Below are positions 36,426 to 45,464 of a stretch of DNA of 64,000 nucleotides, one piece after another. Source of the stretch: Janthinobacterium rivuli (lineage in GTDB: Bacteria > Pseudomonadota > Gammaproteobacteria > Burkholderiales > Burkholderiaceae_D); NCBI RefSeq assembly GCF_029690045.1, contig NZ_CP121464.1, positions 5,766,001 to 5,830,000 of the forward strand. Direction: 5' to 3'. Made by a program: the position numbers and the translations under genes. Positions within the stretch are counted from its first letter, which is position 1; every line of letters begins with the position of its first letter. The notes beneath the pieces are model-generated. The model ran no database searches and had not been told where the DNA came from. It saw nothing but the letters and a program-made list of their open reading frames with translations.

Positions 36426-36848
36426 ATGTTCAATCCTTCTTCCGACGATGTGCGCCGCTTCTTTTGCGACACTTTGCGCAAGCACCGCGCCCATGACATC
36501 CTCACGCCGATGGAAGCCATCGCACTCGACTGGATCCTCGAACATCCCGAGTATGAAAGCGAGCTCTCCGACGTCGAAGCGGCGCTGGCGCGCGATTACT
36601 CCGTCGAAGGGGGACAAGCCAATCCTTTCCTGCACCTGTCCATGCATCTGTCGATCACGGAGCAAGTGCAGGTGGACCAGCCGCGCGGTATCCGCCCGGC
36701 CGTCCAGCAGCTGACCCAGCGCCTCGATTCGGCCCATGCGGCCCAGCACGAAGTGATGGAATGCCTGGGCCAGATGATCTGGGCCTCACAACGCTCGGGT
36801 TTGCCGCCGGATACTGAAGCCTACATCGACTGCGTCCGCAGGCGTTAA
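36426..36848 (+). CDS. DUF1841 family protein
   Basis: A 140-residue acidic, mostly helical cytoplasmic protein of DUF1841. Recognisable stretches are MFNPSSDDVRRFF, DWILEHPEYE, NPFLHLSMHLSITEQVQVDQPRGIR, and a C-terminal HEVMECLGQMIW. The function is unknown. Its TAA stop overlaps the norB stop on the other strand (shared TTAA), an extremely tight convergent junction without room for a terminator. Confidence 0.88.
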   Translation: MFNPSSDDVRRFFCDTLRKHRAHDILTPMEAIALDWILEHPEYESELSDVEAALARDYSVEGGQANPFLHLSMHLSITEQVQVDQPRGIRPAVQQLTQRLDSAHAAQHEVMECLGQMIWASQRSGLPPDTEAYIDCVRRR

Positions 36849-39124
36849 CCGGGCCGCACCGCCTGCGGTTGCAGTAAAGCCGCCTTCGGCGCCTTGCCCA
36901 ACAACCCCAGCACCACCTGCAGCGCCATGGCCACCGCGCCGACGATGAAGACCACGTCGCCGAAGGTGCGTATCCAGCGCAGGTTCTGCAACAGCGGCTG
37001 CTGCATGAATGCCTCGCTGCGCGCATACCACAGGCCTTCCGTCACGCTGGCGTGGAACTGGATGATGCCTATCGGCAGCAAGCTGGTAAAGATCATCAGC
37101 ACCAGGCCCGCATTCAAGCCCCAGAACGCCGTCTTCATCAAGGCAGGGCTGAAGCGGTAGTCGGGCCGCAAATAGCGCAGCACCAGCAAGGTAAATCCCA
37201 GCGCCAGGAAGCCGTACACGCCGAACAGCGCCGCGTGCGCATGCACGGGGGTCGTGTTCAGGCCCTGAATATAGTACAAGGCCACGGGCGGGTTGATCAT
37301 GAAGCCCAGCACGCCGGCGCCCAGCATGTTCCAGAAGGCGACGGCGACAAAGCACATCATGGGCCAGCGCAACTGCTCCATCCACGGCGCGCGCTCCTTC
37401 AAGCGCCAGTTTTCCCACGCTTCATGCCCCAGCACGATCAGCGGCACCACTTCCAGCGCGCTGAAGCTCGCGCCGATGGCCATCACGGGCGTGGTGGTGC
37501 CGGCGAAGTACAGGTGGTGGAAGGTGCCGGGTATCCCGCCCAGCATGAACAGCGAGGCCGACGCCAGGCTGGCCGTCGTGGCCATGCGCACCGACACCAG
37601 GCCCAGAGTCGAGAAGATGAAGGCCAGCGCCGTCGTGGCGAACACTTCGAAGAAGCCTTCCACCCACAGGTGCACCACCCACCAGCGCCAGTATTCCATC
37701 ACCGACAGGTGCGTGCGTTCGCCGTAGAACAGGCCGGCGCCGTAAAACAGGCCGATGGCGCCGACGGATGCGGTCAAGAGCGCCAGCAGGTTCTTGTCGC
37801 CGCCCGGCTTGCGCAGGGCCGGCACGACGCCGCGCAGCATCAGCACGAGCCACAGCAGGATGCCGATATATTTACCGATCTGCCACAAGCGTCCCAGGTC
37901 CACATATTCATAACCCTGGTGCCCCAGCCAGAAATTCCACTCGGGCGGCATCACTTGCGCGATGGCCAGGTAGTTGCCGATGAACGAACCGACGACGACC
38001 GCGACGAGGGCCCAGAACAGCACGTCGACGCCCAGACGCTGCCACTTGGGGTCCTTGCCGCCATTGATCAGGGGCGCGAGGAACAGGCCGGCGGCCAGGA
38101 AGCCCGTGGCGATCCAGAACAGCGCGGCCTGGATATGCCAGGTGCGCGTGAGCGCATACGGGAACCAGCGCGACACGTCGACGCCGTAGAACCGCTGCCC
38201 TTCCACCGTGTAGTGCGCCGTAAAGCCGCCGATGAAGACCTGGAAGGTAAACAGCGCCACCACCAGGAACAGATATTTTCCCAGTCCCCGCTGCGAAGGC
38301 GTCAGCGCGAACGTGGTGAGCGGGTCGCGCGGGCCGGCGGCCGGCAGCGCTTCGTCGTGGTCGCGCAAGAAAGCCCAGCCCCAGACGAGGAAGCCCACGC
38401 CGGCCAGCAGCACCACCACGCTGGCAACGGACCAGACGAGGTTTTCGCCGCTGGGCTGGTTGCCGATCAGCGGTTCATGCGGCCAGTTGTTCGTATAGGT
38501 CACTTTCTGCCCAGGACGCTCGGTGGCGGCGGCCCACGCCGTCCAGAAGAAGAACTGCGTCATCTGCGCGCGCCGCTCGGCGCTAGGCAGGGTGTTTTCC
38601 TTCATGGCGAAATGCTCGCGGCTGGCGTGCAGCGCCGGCGCGTCGGAGAACAGCTGGTCGTAGTAGTGCGCCGTGTTGGCAATCGCTTGCACGCGGCGCG
38701 GCGACAGGCGCAGCACTTGCGCATCATCGGTGCGGTTGCCCCGGTATTCCAGCTTGAGCGCTTCGCGCAGCGCCGCCTGCGCGGGGCCGTCGAGCGCCGC
38801 GTACGCCTTGCCATGCTGCTCTTGTGCGGCCAGTTCCAGCCAGGCCGTCAGTTCGCGGTGCAGCCAGTCGGCCGTCCAGTCGGGCGCCTGGTAGGCGCCG
38901 TGGCCCCAGATGGAACCGAGCTGCATGCCGCCGACCGATTGCCAGGCCGTCTGGCCATCGAGGATGCCCTCGCGGTCGAACAGCTGCCGGCCATCCTGCG
39001 CCAGCACTTGCGCGGGGATGGGCGGCGCCTGCCGGTAGACTTCCGTGCCGTAGTAGCCGAGCAGCGAAAACGTCACGATCAGCACACCGATCAGGGTGAA
39101 CCAGAGTTTTTTGTAGGGACCCAT
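36845..39124 (-). CDS. norB: Quinol-dependent nitric oxide reductase (qNOR)
   Basis: A 759-residue single-subunit NO reductase of the inner membrane reducing 2 NO to N2O with quinol. An N-terminal membrane anchor and a periplasmic domain (~residues 30-220) replace the NorC subunit of cytochrome c-dependent enzymes. About 12 further helices hold the haem-copper oxidase-like core, with the His ligands in RTWHIQAALFW, WWVVHLWVEGFFEVF, GTFHHLYF and NTTPVHAHAALFGVYG. It lies 14 bases after norA and ends the nirK operon. Confidence 0.95.
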   Translation of the reverse strand: MGPYKKLWFTLIGVLIVTFSLLGYYGTEVYRQAPPIPAQVLAQDGRQLFDREGILDGQTAWQSVGGMQLGSIWGHGAYQAPDWTADWLHRELTAWLELAAQEQHGKAYAALDGPAQAALREALKLEYRGNRTDDAQVLRLSPRRVQAIANTAHYYDQLFSDAPALHASREHFAMKENTLPSAERRAQMTQFFFWTAWAAATERPGQKVTYTNNWPHEPLIGNQPSGENLVWSVASVVVLLAGVGFLVWGWAFLRDHDEALPAAGPRDPLTTFALTPSQRGLGKYLFLVVALFTFQVFIGGFTAHYTVEGQRFYGVDVSRWFPYALTRTWHIQAALFWIATGFLAAGLFLAPLINGGKDPKWQRLGVDVLFWALVAVVVGSFIGNYLAIAQVMPPEWNFWLGHQGYEYVDLGRLWQIGKYIGILLWLVLMLRGVVPALRKPGGDKNLLALLTASVGAIGLFYGAGLFYGERTHLSVMEYWRWWVVHLWVEGFFEVFATTALAFIFSTLGLVSVRMATTASLASASLFMLGGIPGTFHHLYFAGTTTPVMAIGASFSALEVVPLIVLGHEAWENWRLKERAPWMEQLRWPMMCFVAVAFWNMLGAGVLGFMINPPVALYYIQGLNTTPVHAHAALFGVYGFLALGFTLLVLRYLRPDYRFSPALMKTAFWGLNAGLVLMIFTSLLPIGIIQFHASVTEGLWYARSEAFMQQPLLQNLRWIRTFGDVVFIVGAVAMALQVVLGLLGKAPKAALLQPQAVRPG

Positions 39125-39138
39125 GGGTCTTTCCTTTG

Positions 39139-39816
39139 TCAGTGCACCACGGCCGGCGCAAAGCGCTCGAACAGGATATTGTTTTCAGTGTGAATATGCG
39201 CCATCAGGTCTTCGCGGAAGGTGCGCAAGCCCGTGTACAGCGCGCGCCAGGTGGTGCAGGCGCCGCCAGGTGCGGTGATGTCGTTCGTCATCGCCTCCAT
39301 CGCGCGCAAGGCCACGCCGTGGTCGTCGTGCTCCATGCGCATCACGTTGATCGGTGCGCCGGCCCGGGGGCCCTGGCCGCGCACGATCATGGGGAACAGC
39401 ACGTCTTCTTCCTTGCGCATATGGCTTTCCAGCTCCTGCGTCATGGCCGACAGGTGTTCGGCCAGCCCGTGCGGACAGTCGGCGCGGTCGCCATGCACCT
39501 GCTCGACCTTGCGCGCCAGGCGTATCAGCTCGGGCAGCTGCTCGCGGTGCACGGCGTGGTAGCGCGCCAGGATGTGCTCCACCAGTTCGGTGGCCGAGGC
39601 CTCCTGCCAGTCACGCTCGCCGCTGGCGTCAGCCCGTCCTGCCAGCACTTGCAGTTCCTTGACGATGGGCGCCGTGTCCACGCCGGCCGCTTCGGCCGCC
39701 GCGCGCAATGTCTTGTTGCCGCCGCAGCAGAAATCCAGGCGGTGGGCATCGAACAGGCGCGTGGCGCCGGGGATGCGGCGGGCCAGCTGGCCCAGGGATA
39801 GCTCGATCATGTCCAT
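39139..39816 (-). CDS. norA: Di-iron iron-sulfur repair protein, NorA/YtfE/Ric family
   Basis: A 225-residue cytoplasmic di-iron protein. An N-terminal DUF542/ScdA_N motif (FDAHRLDFCCGGNKTL) precedes a hemerythrin-like four-helix bundle with His/Glu ligands (HAVHREQLPEL, HLSAMTQELESHMRKEEDVLFP, RMEHDDHGVALRAM, LMAHIHTENNILFERF). Homologues repair iron-sulfur centres damaged by NO or, as NorA of Ralstonia eutropha, bind NO in the cytoplasm. It lies between nirK and norB; the norA-norB pair matches Ralstonia. The ATG at 39816 has AGGA six bases upstream. Confidence 0.93.
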   Translation of the reverse strand: MDMIELSLGQLARRIPGATRLFDAHRLDFCCGGNKTLRAAAEAAGVDTAPIVKELQVLAGRADASGERDWQEASATELVEHILARYHAVHREQLPELIRLARKVEQVHGDRADCPHGLAEHLSAMTQELESHMRKEEDVLFPMIVRGQGPRAGAPINVMRMEHDDHGVALRAMEAMTNDITAPGGACTTWRALYTGLRTFREDLMAHIHTENNILFERFAPAVVH

Positions 39817-39842
39817 AATGGTTCCTTGAGGATGAATGGGGT

Positions 39843-41309
39843 TTATTGATGGGTACCAGCGTGGTAGACGCCGGGCACGGGTTCGCCAGTCACTTCCAGC
39901 ACGCCCACGGCGCCCTTGCCGGCGCGCGACAGCGCATGGTCGACCAGCAGATAGCTGCCCGGATGCTGTACCTTGAGTTCGACGATGGTCGCGCCGCCCG
40001 GCGCCACGAGCGTCGTTTGCACGTCGTGTTTCGGGCTGCTGATCGAGCCTTCGCTGTACACCTTGTCGAAGATCTCGCCGATGATGTGGAACGATGAAAT
40101 CTTGTTCGGGCCACCGACGCCGAAATAGATGCGCACCGTCTCGCCGACTTTCGCCTGCAATTTGTGCGTCTTGCTCAGGGCGCCCACTTCGCCATTGAAG
40201 ACGTAGTAGTCGGGCAGCTCATTGGCCATTTTTTCCAGGTTCGGCTCCTGGTGCACGGGCGCGCCGTGCGGACGGCCCGTGTACATCTCGCCCTGCATCA
40301 CGTAGTACTCGCGGTCGACTTTCGACAGCCCGCCTTCCGGTTCGACCAGGATCATGCCGTACATGCCGGCCGCGATATGCTGCGGCACCAGCGGCGTGGC
40401 GCAGTGGTACACGAACAGGCCGGGATTGAGCGCCTTGAAGGTGACGGTTTTTTCCTGCCCCGGCGCCACCTGCGTATGCTGTCCGCCACCATGCCCGCCC
40501 GTCACGGCGTGCAGGTCGATCGAGTGGATCATCTTGCTGTCCTTGGCGTTGAACAGGGTCAGCTCCACCGTGTCGCCCACCTTCGCGCGCAGCATGGGGC
40601 CCGGCACCTGGCGATTGAAAGTCCAGTACGTAAAACTGGTGCCGTCATCGAGCTTGCCCGGCAGTTCCACCGTCTCCATCCGGTATTTCAGGGTTTGCGG
40701 CGCGCGCGCGCCGATGGCGGTCGGCACCGAGGCCGGATTGGCCGCCACGTTGACGGCAGATGGATCGGGGCCGCGCATCGGCGATGGCGCGGGCGTGTAC
40801 AGGGCCAGCGCTGCGGCCTGGCTCGATTCGCTGGCGGCCTTCGGTGCCGCCGTCTCGGCCAGCGACGTGCCGCTCACTTCCAGCTTGCCTTCCATGCCGA
40901 TCTGGCGGTGGCCGGGGATCGAGCAGTAATAGGTGAACGTGCCGGCGCGCGTGACCTTGAAGCGCACGGTGGTGCTGCCGCTATTGGCGCTGAACTTGGC
41001 GGATGCGACGTTCAGTTCCGGGATCAGCAAATCGTGCTCGGCGCCTTCGCCGCTTTTCAGCACGAGTTCCACCGTGTCGCCCACCTTGGCCGCCAGCACG
41101 GGGTTGACCTGGCCCTTGGCATCGATGAACACCATCTTGCCATCGACGATATTGGTTTGCAGTTCATAGCGCTTGACCGCAGCGGTAGCGGGTTTGGCGG
41201 CGGTGGCGGCGGCGCTGGCCGGCAGGCTCGCCTGGGCTTGCACGGACAGGGGCATGGCCAGTACGCAGACGGCGGCGGCGATGGCGCGGAGGGAGGGAGT
41301 CGTTTTCAT
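39843..41309 (-). CDS. nirK: Copper nitrite reductase with N-terminal cupredoxin domain
   Basis: A 488-residue periplasmic enzyme reducing nitrite to NO. A signal peptide (to ~residue 27) is followed by an extra cupredoxin domain (~45-147) with a full type-1 site: His92, Cys129, His134, Met139. The two-domain NirK core follows: type-1 ligands His262, Cys303, His311, Met316, type-2 ligands His267, His302, His408, and the catalytic Asp265 in SIDLH. Two-domain enzymes are about 110-150 residues shorter; N-terminal cupredoxin fusion is known from Hyphomicrobium. As first gene of the operon it is driven by the sigma-54 promoter at 41355-41369. AAGGA precedes the ATG. Confidence 0.95.
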   Translation of the reverse strand: MKTTPSLRAIAAAVCVLAMPLSVQAQASLPASAAATAAKPATAAVKRYELQTNIVDGKMVFIDAKGQVNPVLAAKVGDTVELVLKSGEGAEHDLLIPELNVASAKFSANSGSTTVRFKVTRAGTFTYYCSIPGHRQIGMEGKLEVSGTSLAETAAPKAASESSQAAALALYTPAPSPMRGPDPSAVNVAANPASVPTAIGARAPQTLKYRMETVELPGKLDDGTSFTYWTFNRQVPGPMLRAKVGDTVELTLFNAKDSKMIHSIDLHAVTGGHGGGQHTQVAPGQEKTVTFKALNPGLFVYHCATPLVPQHIAAGMYGMILVEPEGGLSKVDREYYVMQGEMYTGRPHGAPVHQEPNLEKMANELPDYYVFNGEVGALSKTHKLQAKVGETVRIYFGVGGPNKISSFHIIGEIFDKVYSEGSISSPKHDVQTTLVAPGGATIVELKVQHPGSYLLVDHALSRAGKGAVGVLEVTGEPVPGVYHAGTHQ

Positions 41310-41354
41310 CAAGCTTTCCTTGGTCTTGTATGCCGGTTCGGCACCCTTACCTAG

Positions 41355-41369
41355 GCAATCCGTGTGCCA
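41355..41369 (-). promoter_or_regulatory. Sigma-54 promoter of nirK-norA-norB
   Basis: Minus-strand TGGCAC-N5-TTGC matches the -24/-12 consensus of RpoN promoters at every key base. It lies 46 bases upstream of the nirK ATG. The activator gene norR is divergent and three NorR-type sites lie further upstream. Confidence 0.9.
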
Positions 41370-41408
41370 GGAAAAACTTGTTTTAAATCAACGATTTGAA
41401 AAATGCAG

Positions 41409-41465
41409 GGTCGGTATGACCCTCTTTGGACGTGGTCCGTTGTACCCTGCATGGTACTTATGACC
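41409..41465. promoter_or_regulatory. Three NorR-type enhancer sites (GGT-N7-ACC)
   Basis: GGT-N7-ACC occurs at 41409-41421, 41434-41446 and 41453-41465, with centres 25 and 19 bp apart, 40-96 bp upstream of the sigma-54 promoter. Three such inverted repeats are known upstream of norAB in Ralstonia eutropha. The third covers the probable norR start codon, so NorR may also control its own expression. A longer inverted repeat, ATGCAGGGT...ACCCTGCAT, brackets the first two. Confidence 0.82.
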
Positions 41466-43016
41466 ACCACTGCCATCCACCTGCTGTTACTCACCGACCT
41501 GGTCGCCGACCTGCCCGTGGCCGTGCGCCTGCAACGCCTCGTCGGCAGCCTGCGCGCGCACTTCGGCTGCGAGGCCGTGGCCTTGCTGAAAATCGATGGC
41601 GAACACCTGCGCCCCGTGGCGATGGCCGGCCTGGCCAGCGACGCGCTGGGACGCCGCTTCGCCGTCGCCGACCATCCGCGCCTGGCCGCCATCCTGCAGC
41701 GGCGCGGCGTGCTGTGCTTCCATCACGACAGCTCCCTGCCCGATCCCTACGATGGCCTGATCGCCGAGCGGGCCGGCGAACCGCTGCCCGTGCACGACTG
41801 CATGGGCATGGCGCTGGACCTGGAAGGCGAACGCTGGGGCGTGATCACGCTCGACGCGCTGCAGGTGGGCACCTTCGATACGCAGGCGCAGCGCGACCTG
41901 GGCGAACTGGCCTGCGCCATCGAGGCGGCTGTGCGCGTGACCCGCCTGGAGACGGAAATCCGCGCCCTGCGCCTGTCGGGCGGCGCCATGCTGGCCGATG
42001 CGCAGGCGCCGCGCGAGGAACATGACTTCGTCGGCCAGAGCAGCGCCATCACGCACTTGCTGCACGAATTGCAGGTGGTGGCCGATTCCGAACTGCCCGT
42101 GCTGCTGCTGGGAGAAACGGGCGTGGGCAAGGAGCTGTGCGCGCACCGCCTGCACCGGCTGTCGCGCCGCGCGGGCAAGCCTTTGATCCACGTCAATTGC
42201 GCGGCCTTGCCCGAGTCCCTGGCCGAAAGCGAATTGTTCGGCCATGTGCGCGGCGCGTTTTCCGGCGCCGTCAGCGACCGGCCCGGGCGCTTCGAGGCGG
42301 CCGAAGGGGGTACCCTGTTTCTCGATGAAGTGGGGGAATTGCCATTGTCGATACAGGCCAAGCTGCTGCGCACCTTGCAAAATGGCGAAATCCAGCGCCT
42401 GGGCGCGGACCGGCCGCGCCGGGTCAACGTGCGCGTGATCGCCGCCACCAACCGCAGCCTGCGCGAACATGTGCGCGACGGCTCGTTCCGCGCCGACCTG
42501 TATCACCGTTTATCCGTGTATCCCGTGCCGATTCCGCCGCTGCGCGAGCGGGGCAATGACGTGCTGCTGCTGGCCGGCGGTTTCCTGGAACTGAACCGCG
42601 CGCGCCTGGGCTTGCGCAGCCTGCGCCTGTCCGCCGCGGCGGAAAACGCCTTGTGCCATTACCGCTGGCCGGGCAACGTGCGCGAATTGGAACATGTGAT
42701 CAGCCGGGCCGCGCTGAAAGCCGTGATCCGCGGCGCGGACCGCAAGGATATCGTGACACTGGAAACGGATATGCTCGACCTCGATGCGCTGGAAGCGCCG
42801 GCCGGCACGGACGCGCTGCCGCTGGCGCCAGCCGCGTGCGGCACGCCGCCGGCGCCGCTGCTATCGATGCATCAGATCGTGGAAGCGAGCCAGCGCCAGG
42901 CGATCCGGCAAGCGCTGATCCTGCATCAGGATAACTGGGCCGCCGCCGCGCGGCAATTGGGACTCGACGCCAGCAACCTGCATAAGCTAGCGCGCCGGGT
43001 GGGGCTGAAAGCCTGA
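41460..43016 (+). CDS. norR: NO-responsive sigma-54 activator NorR
   Basis: A 518-residue enhancer-binding protein. An N-terminal GAF domain (~15-160) has Asp95, Asp98, Cys114 and Asp132 at nearly the positions of the non-haem iron site of E. coli NorR. The AAA+ domain starts near residue 188 (Walker A GETGVGKE 218-225; Walker B LFLDEVGEL), and a Fis-type helix-turn-helix ends the protein (NWAAAARQLGLDASNLHKLA). The sigma-54 contact loop reads GAFSGA (265-270) instead of GAFTGA. No strong ribosome-binding site is visible; an ATG nine bases upstream is an alternative start. Confidence 0.94.
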   Translation: MTTTAIHLLLLTDLVADLPVAVRLQRLVGSLRAHFGCEAVALLKIDGEHLRPVAMAGLASDALGRRFAVADHPRLAAILQRRGVLCFHHDSSLPDPYDGLIAERAGEPLPVHDCMGMALDLEGERWGVITLDALQVGTFDTQAQRDLGELACAIEAAVRVTRLETEIRALRLSGGAMLADAQAPREEHDFVGQSSAITHLLHELQVVADSELPVLLLGETGVGKELCAHRLHRLSRRAGKPLIHVNCAALPESLAESELFGHVRGAFSGAVSDRPGRFEAAEGGTLFLDEVGELPLSIQAKLLRTLQNGEIQRLGADRPRRVNVRVIAATNRSLREHVRDGSFRADLYHRLSVYPVPIPPLRERGNDVLLLAGGFLELNRARLGLRSLRLSAAAENALCHYRWPGNVRELEHVISRAALKAVIRGADRKDIVTLETDMLDLDALEAPAGTDALPLAPAACGTPPAPLLSMHQIVEASQRQAIRQALILHQDNWAAAARQLGLDASNLHKLARRVGLKA

Positions 43017-43030
43017 GCCGGCGATACTGC

Positions 43031-43372
43031 TCAGCGGTGAGTCACCAGGCTGCTCGGCAAGCTGTGCAAGTAGGCGGCCAGGTCCTTGATGTCCTGGTTG
43101 CTCAGCGGTTTTACCTGGCCCGTCATGATGGCGTTGTTGCGGCCGTTGGGCTTGTCGCCCCGTTTATACGCGGTCAGGGCGTGTTCCAGGTAATCCTTGT
43201 GCTGGCCCGCCAGTTTCGGGTACGACGGGTCGATGGGTGAGCCGTAATCCTTGCCGTGGCAGGTGGCGCAGCTGTATTTTTCGGCCAGAGCTTTACCTGT
43301 ATTGATATTGCCGGCGGCGCTGGCGGAAAACGAGACGGTGGCACAAACGAGGGCGGCGAGTAATTTTTTCAT
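43031..43372 (-). CDS. Class I c-type cytochrome
   Basis: A 113-residue periplasmic monohaem cytochrome with a signal peptide ending ASA-AG (residues ~18-20). The haem site is CATCHG (Cys35-His39), followed by YPKLAGQHKDYLEHAL and a Met-containing stretch (NAIMTGQVKPL) that supplies the sixth ligand. It resembles cytochrome c553/c4 halves. It may carry electrons to NirK or a terminal oxidase. It ends 14 bases from convergent norR and follows a similar gene 11 bases upstream. Confidence 0.9.
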   Translation of the reverse strand: MKKLLAALVCATVSFSASAAGNINTGKALAEKYSCATCHGKDYGSPIDPSYPKLAGQHKDYLEHALTAYKRGDKPNGRNNAIMTGQVKPLSNQDIKDLAAYLHSLPSSLVTHR

Positions 43373-43383
43373 CGGGCTGGTCC

Positions 43384-43713
43384 TCAGTTCGTCTTGGCTT
43401 GTTGCGCATAATACGCGGCGACATCGGCGATATCCTGGTCCGACAGACTGCTGGCGATGCCCTTCATGCTGGGGTGCTTGCGGTCGCCCTTCTTGTAGGC
43501 CTGCAGCGCATTCTCGATATATTTTGCCGGCTGGCCGCCGATCATCGGCACCTGGAATACTTCAGGGAAGGTTGCCTTGTAACCGGGAATGCCGTGGCAG
43601 CCGATACACATTTCCACCTTGGCAGGGGCTGCCTTGGCGTTTCCTACAATGTCAGCCGCTGTGACGGCATTTGCTATGCCGGCAAGCACGAGAAGTGCAA
43701 ATATTTTTTTCAT
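43384..43713 (-). CDS. Class I c-type cytochrome
   Basis: A 109-residue periplasmic monohaem cytochrome with a signal peptide ending AVTAAD (~residue 20). The haem motif is CIGCHG, followed by VPMIGGQPAKYIENALQAYKKG and HPSMKGIASSLSDQDI, whose Met is the likely sixth ligand. It is a paralogue of the next cytochrome downstream, and the two probably form one transcript. The layout resembles the two halves of a di-haem cytochrome c4 split into separate genes. Confidence 0.9.
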   Translation of the reverse strand: MKKIFALLVLAGIANAVTAADIVGNAKAAPAKVEMCIGCHGIPGYKATFPEVFQVPMIGGQPAKYIENALQAYKKGDRKHPSMKGIASSLSDQDIADVAAYYAQQAKTN

Positions 43714-43946
43714 AGTGGCAATGTGAACAAAGGTAATCGGAGAAACGCCAGAGCTGGTTTTTATTGATTTTATGTATTGACAATTAAGGTTGCCAATTAA
43801 TCTGCTGCTTGCCGATTCTAGCCAAGATATTCTTGCAAGTCCACCTATAAAACCCGCATTGTAGGCAGGCAGGCACAGGCTGCCCGCGTGACGCTGGGCC
43901 ACAGTTCTGTTTATACTCACCATTTCCCCACTTTGGCAGACCGCTC
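43714..43946. promoter_or_regulatory. Divergent promoter region, cytochromes/moxR
   Basis: This 233-base AT-richer interval separates the cytochrome pair from the moxR operon. On the plus strand TATACT at 43912-43917 with GTGACG 18 bases upstream could be the moxR promoter. No FNR or NorR site is convincing here. Confidence 0.35.
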
Positions 43947-44816
<870 letters not shown>

Positions 44817-44825
44817 GGAGCGCCG

Positions 44826-45464
44826 GTGAACGACATCAGCCCCGACAAGGTCTTCGTCCCCCTGGAACTGCACGGCATCCGCCTCGAAGCGCTGGCGCCG
44901 CACCATGCGGCCGGCCTGCGCGCAGCGGCCATGGATGGCGAACTGTGGAACTTGCGCGTCACCTCCGTGCCCGAGCCGGACCAGGTGGACCAGTACATTT
45001 TCAAGGGCATCGAGATGCGCCCTTCGCGCTTCGCCTTTGCCGTCATCGATGTGGCCAGTGGCGAGGTGCTGGGCACCACCAGCTACCACGACGTGGTGCC
45101 GGAGGTAAAACGCCTGGAAATCGGCTACACCTGGTATGCGAAGCGCTGCCAGCGCAGCCACGTCAACACCACCTGCAAATTGCTGCTGCTGACGCACGCC
45201 TTCGACACGCTCGGCTGCGCGCTGGTGGGCCTGCGCACCGACAATTTCAACCATGCCTCGCAGGCGGCCATCGAACGCCTGGGCGCGAAAAAGGACGGCG
45301 TGCTGCGCCACCATGCGCTGCGCCGCGACGGCACCGTGCGCGACACCGTCATGTACAGCATCACGCGCGGCGAGTGGCCGGAGATTGCCGCGCATTTGCG
45401 CTACAAGCTGGCGCAGCGCCCCATCGCCGCGCTGCCCCGCGCGGGGGAACCCACGCCATGCTGA
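44826..45464 (+). CDS. GNAT-family N-acetyltransferase
   Basis: A 212-residue acetyltransferase of the RimJ/RimL-like group. Visible features are IRLEALAPHHAAGL, a central VLGTTSYHDVVPEVKRLEIGYTWYAKRCQRSHVNTTCKLLLL with the acetyl-CoA-binding loop in degenerate form, and the RTDNFNHASQAAIERLGAKKDGVLRHH motif common in protein N-acetyltransferases. The GTG at 44826 has AAGGAG eight bases upstream, nine bases after the moxR stop. It is inserted between the ATPase and VWA genes and its end overlaps the latter by seven bases. Confidence 0.88.
   Translation: MNDISPDKVFVPLELHGIRLEALAPHHAAGLRAAAMDGELWNLRVTSVPEPDQVDQYIFKGIEMRPSRFAFAVIDVASGEVLGTTSYHDVVPEVKRLEIGYTWYAKRCQRSHVNTTCKLLLLTHAFDTLGCALVGLRTDNFNHASQAAIERLGAKKDGVLRHHALRRDGTVRDTVMYSITRGEWPEIAAHLRYKLAQRPIAALPRAGEPTPC

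Noticed and set aside
43714..43946. FNR box between the cytochrome genes and moxR
   Set aside because: TTGAT- and ATCAA-like halves are present, but their spacing does not match TTGAT-N4-ATCAA.
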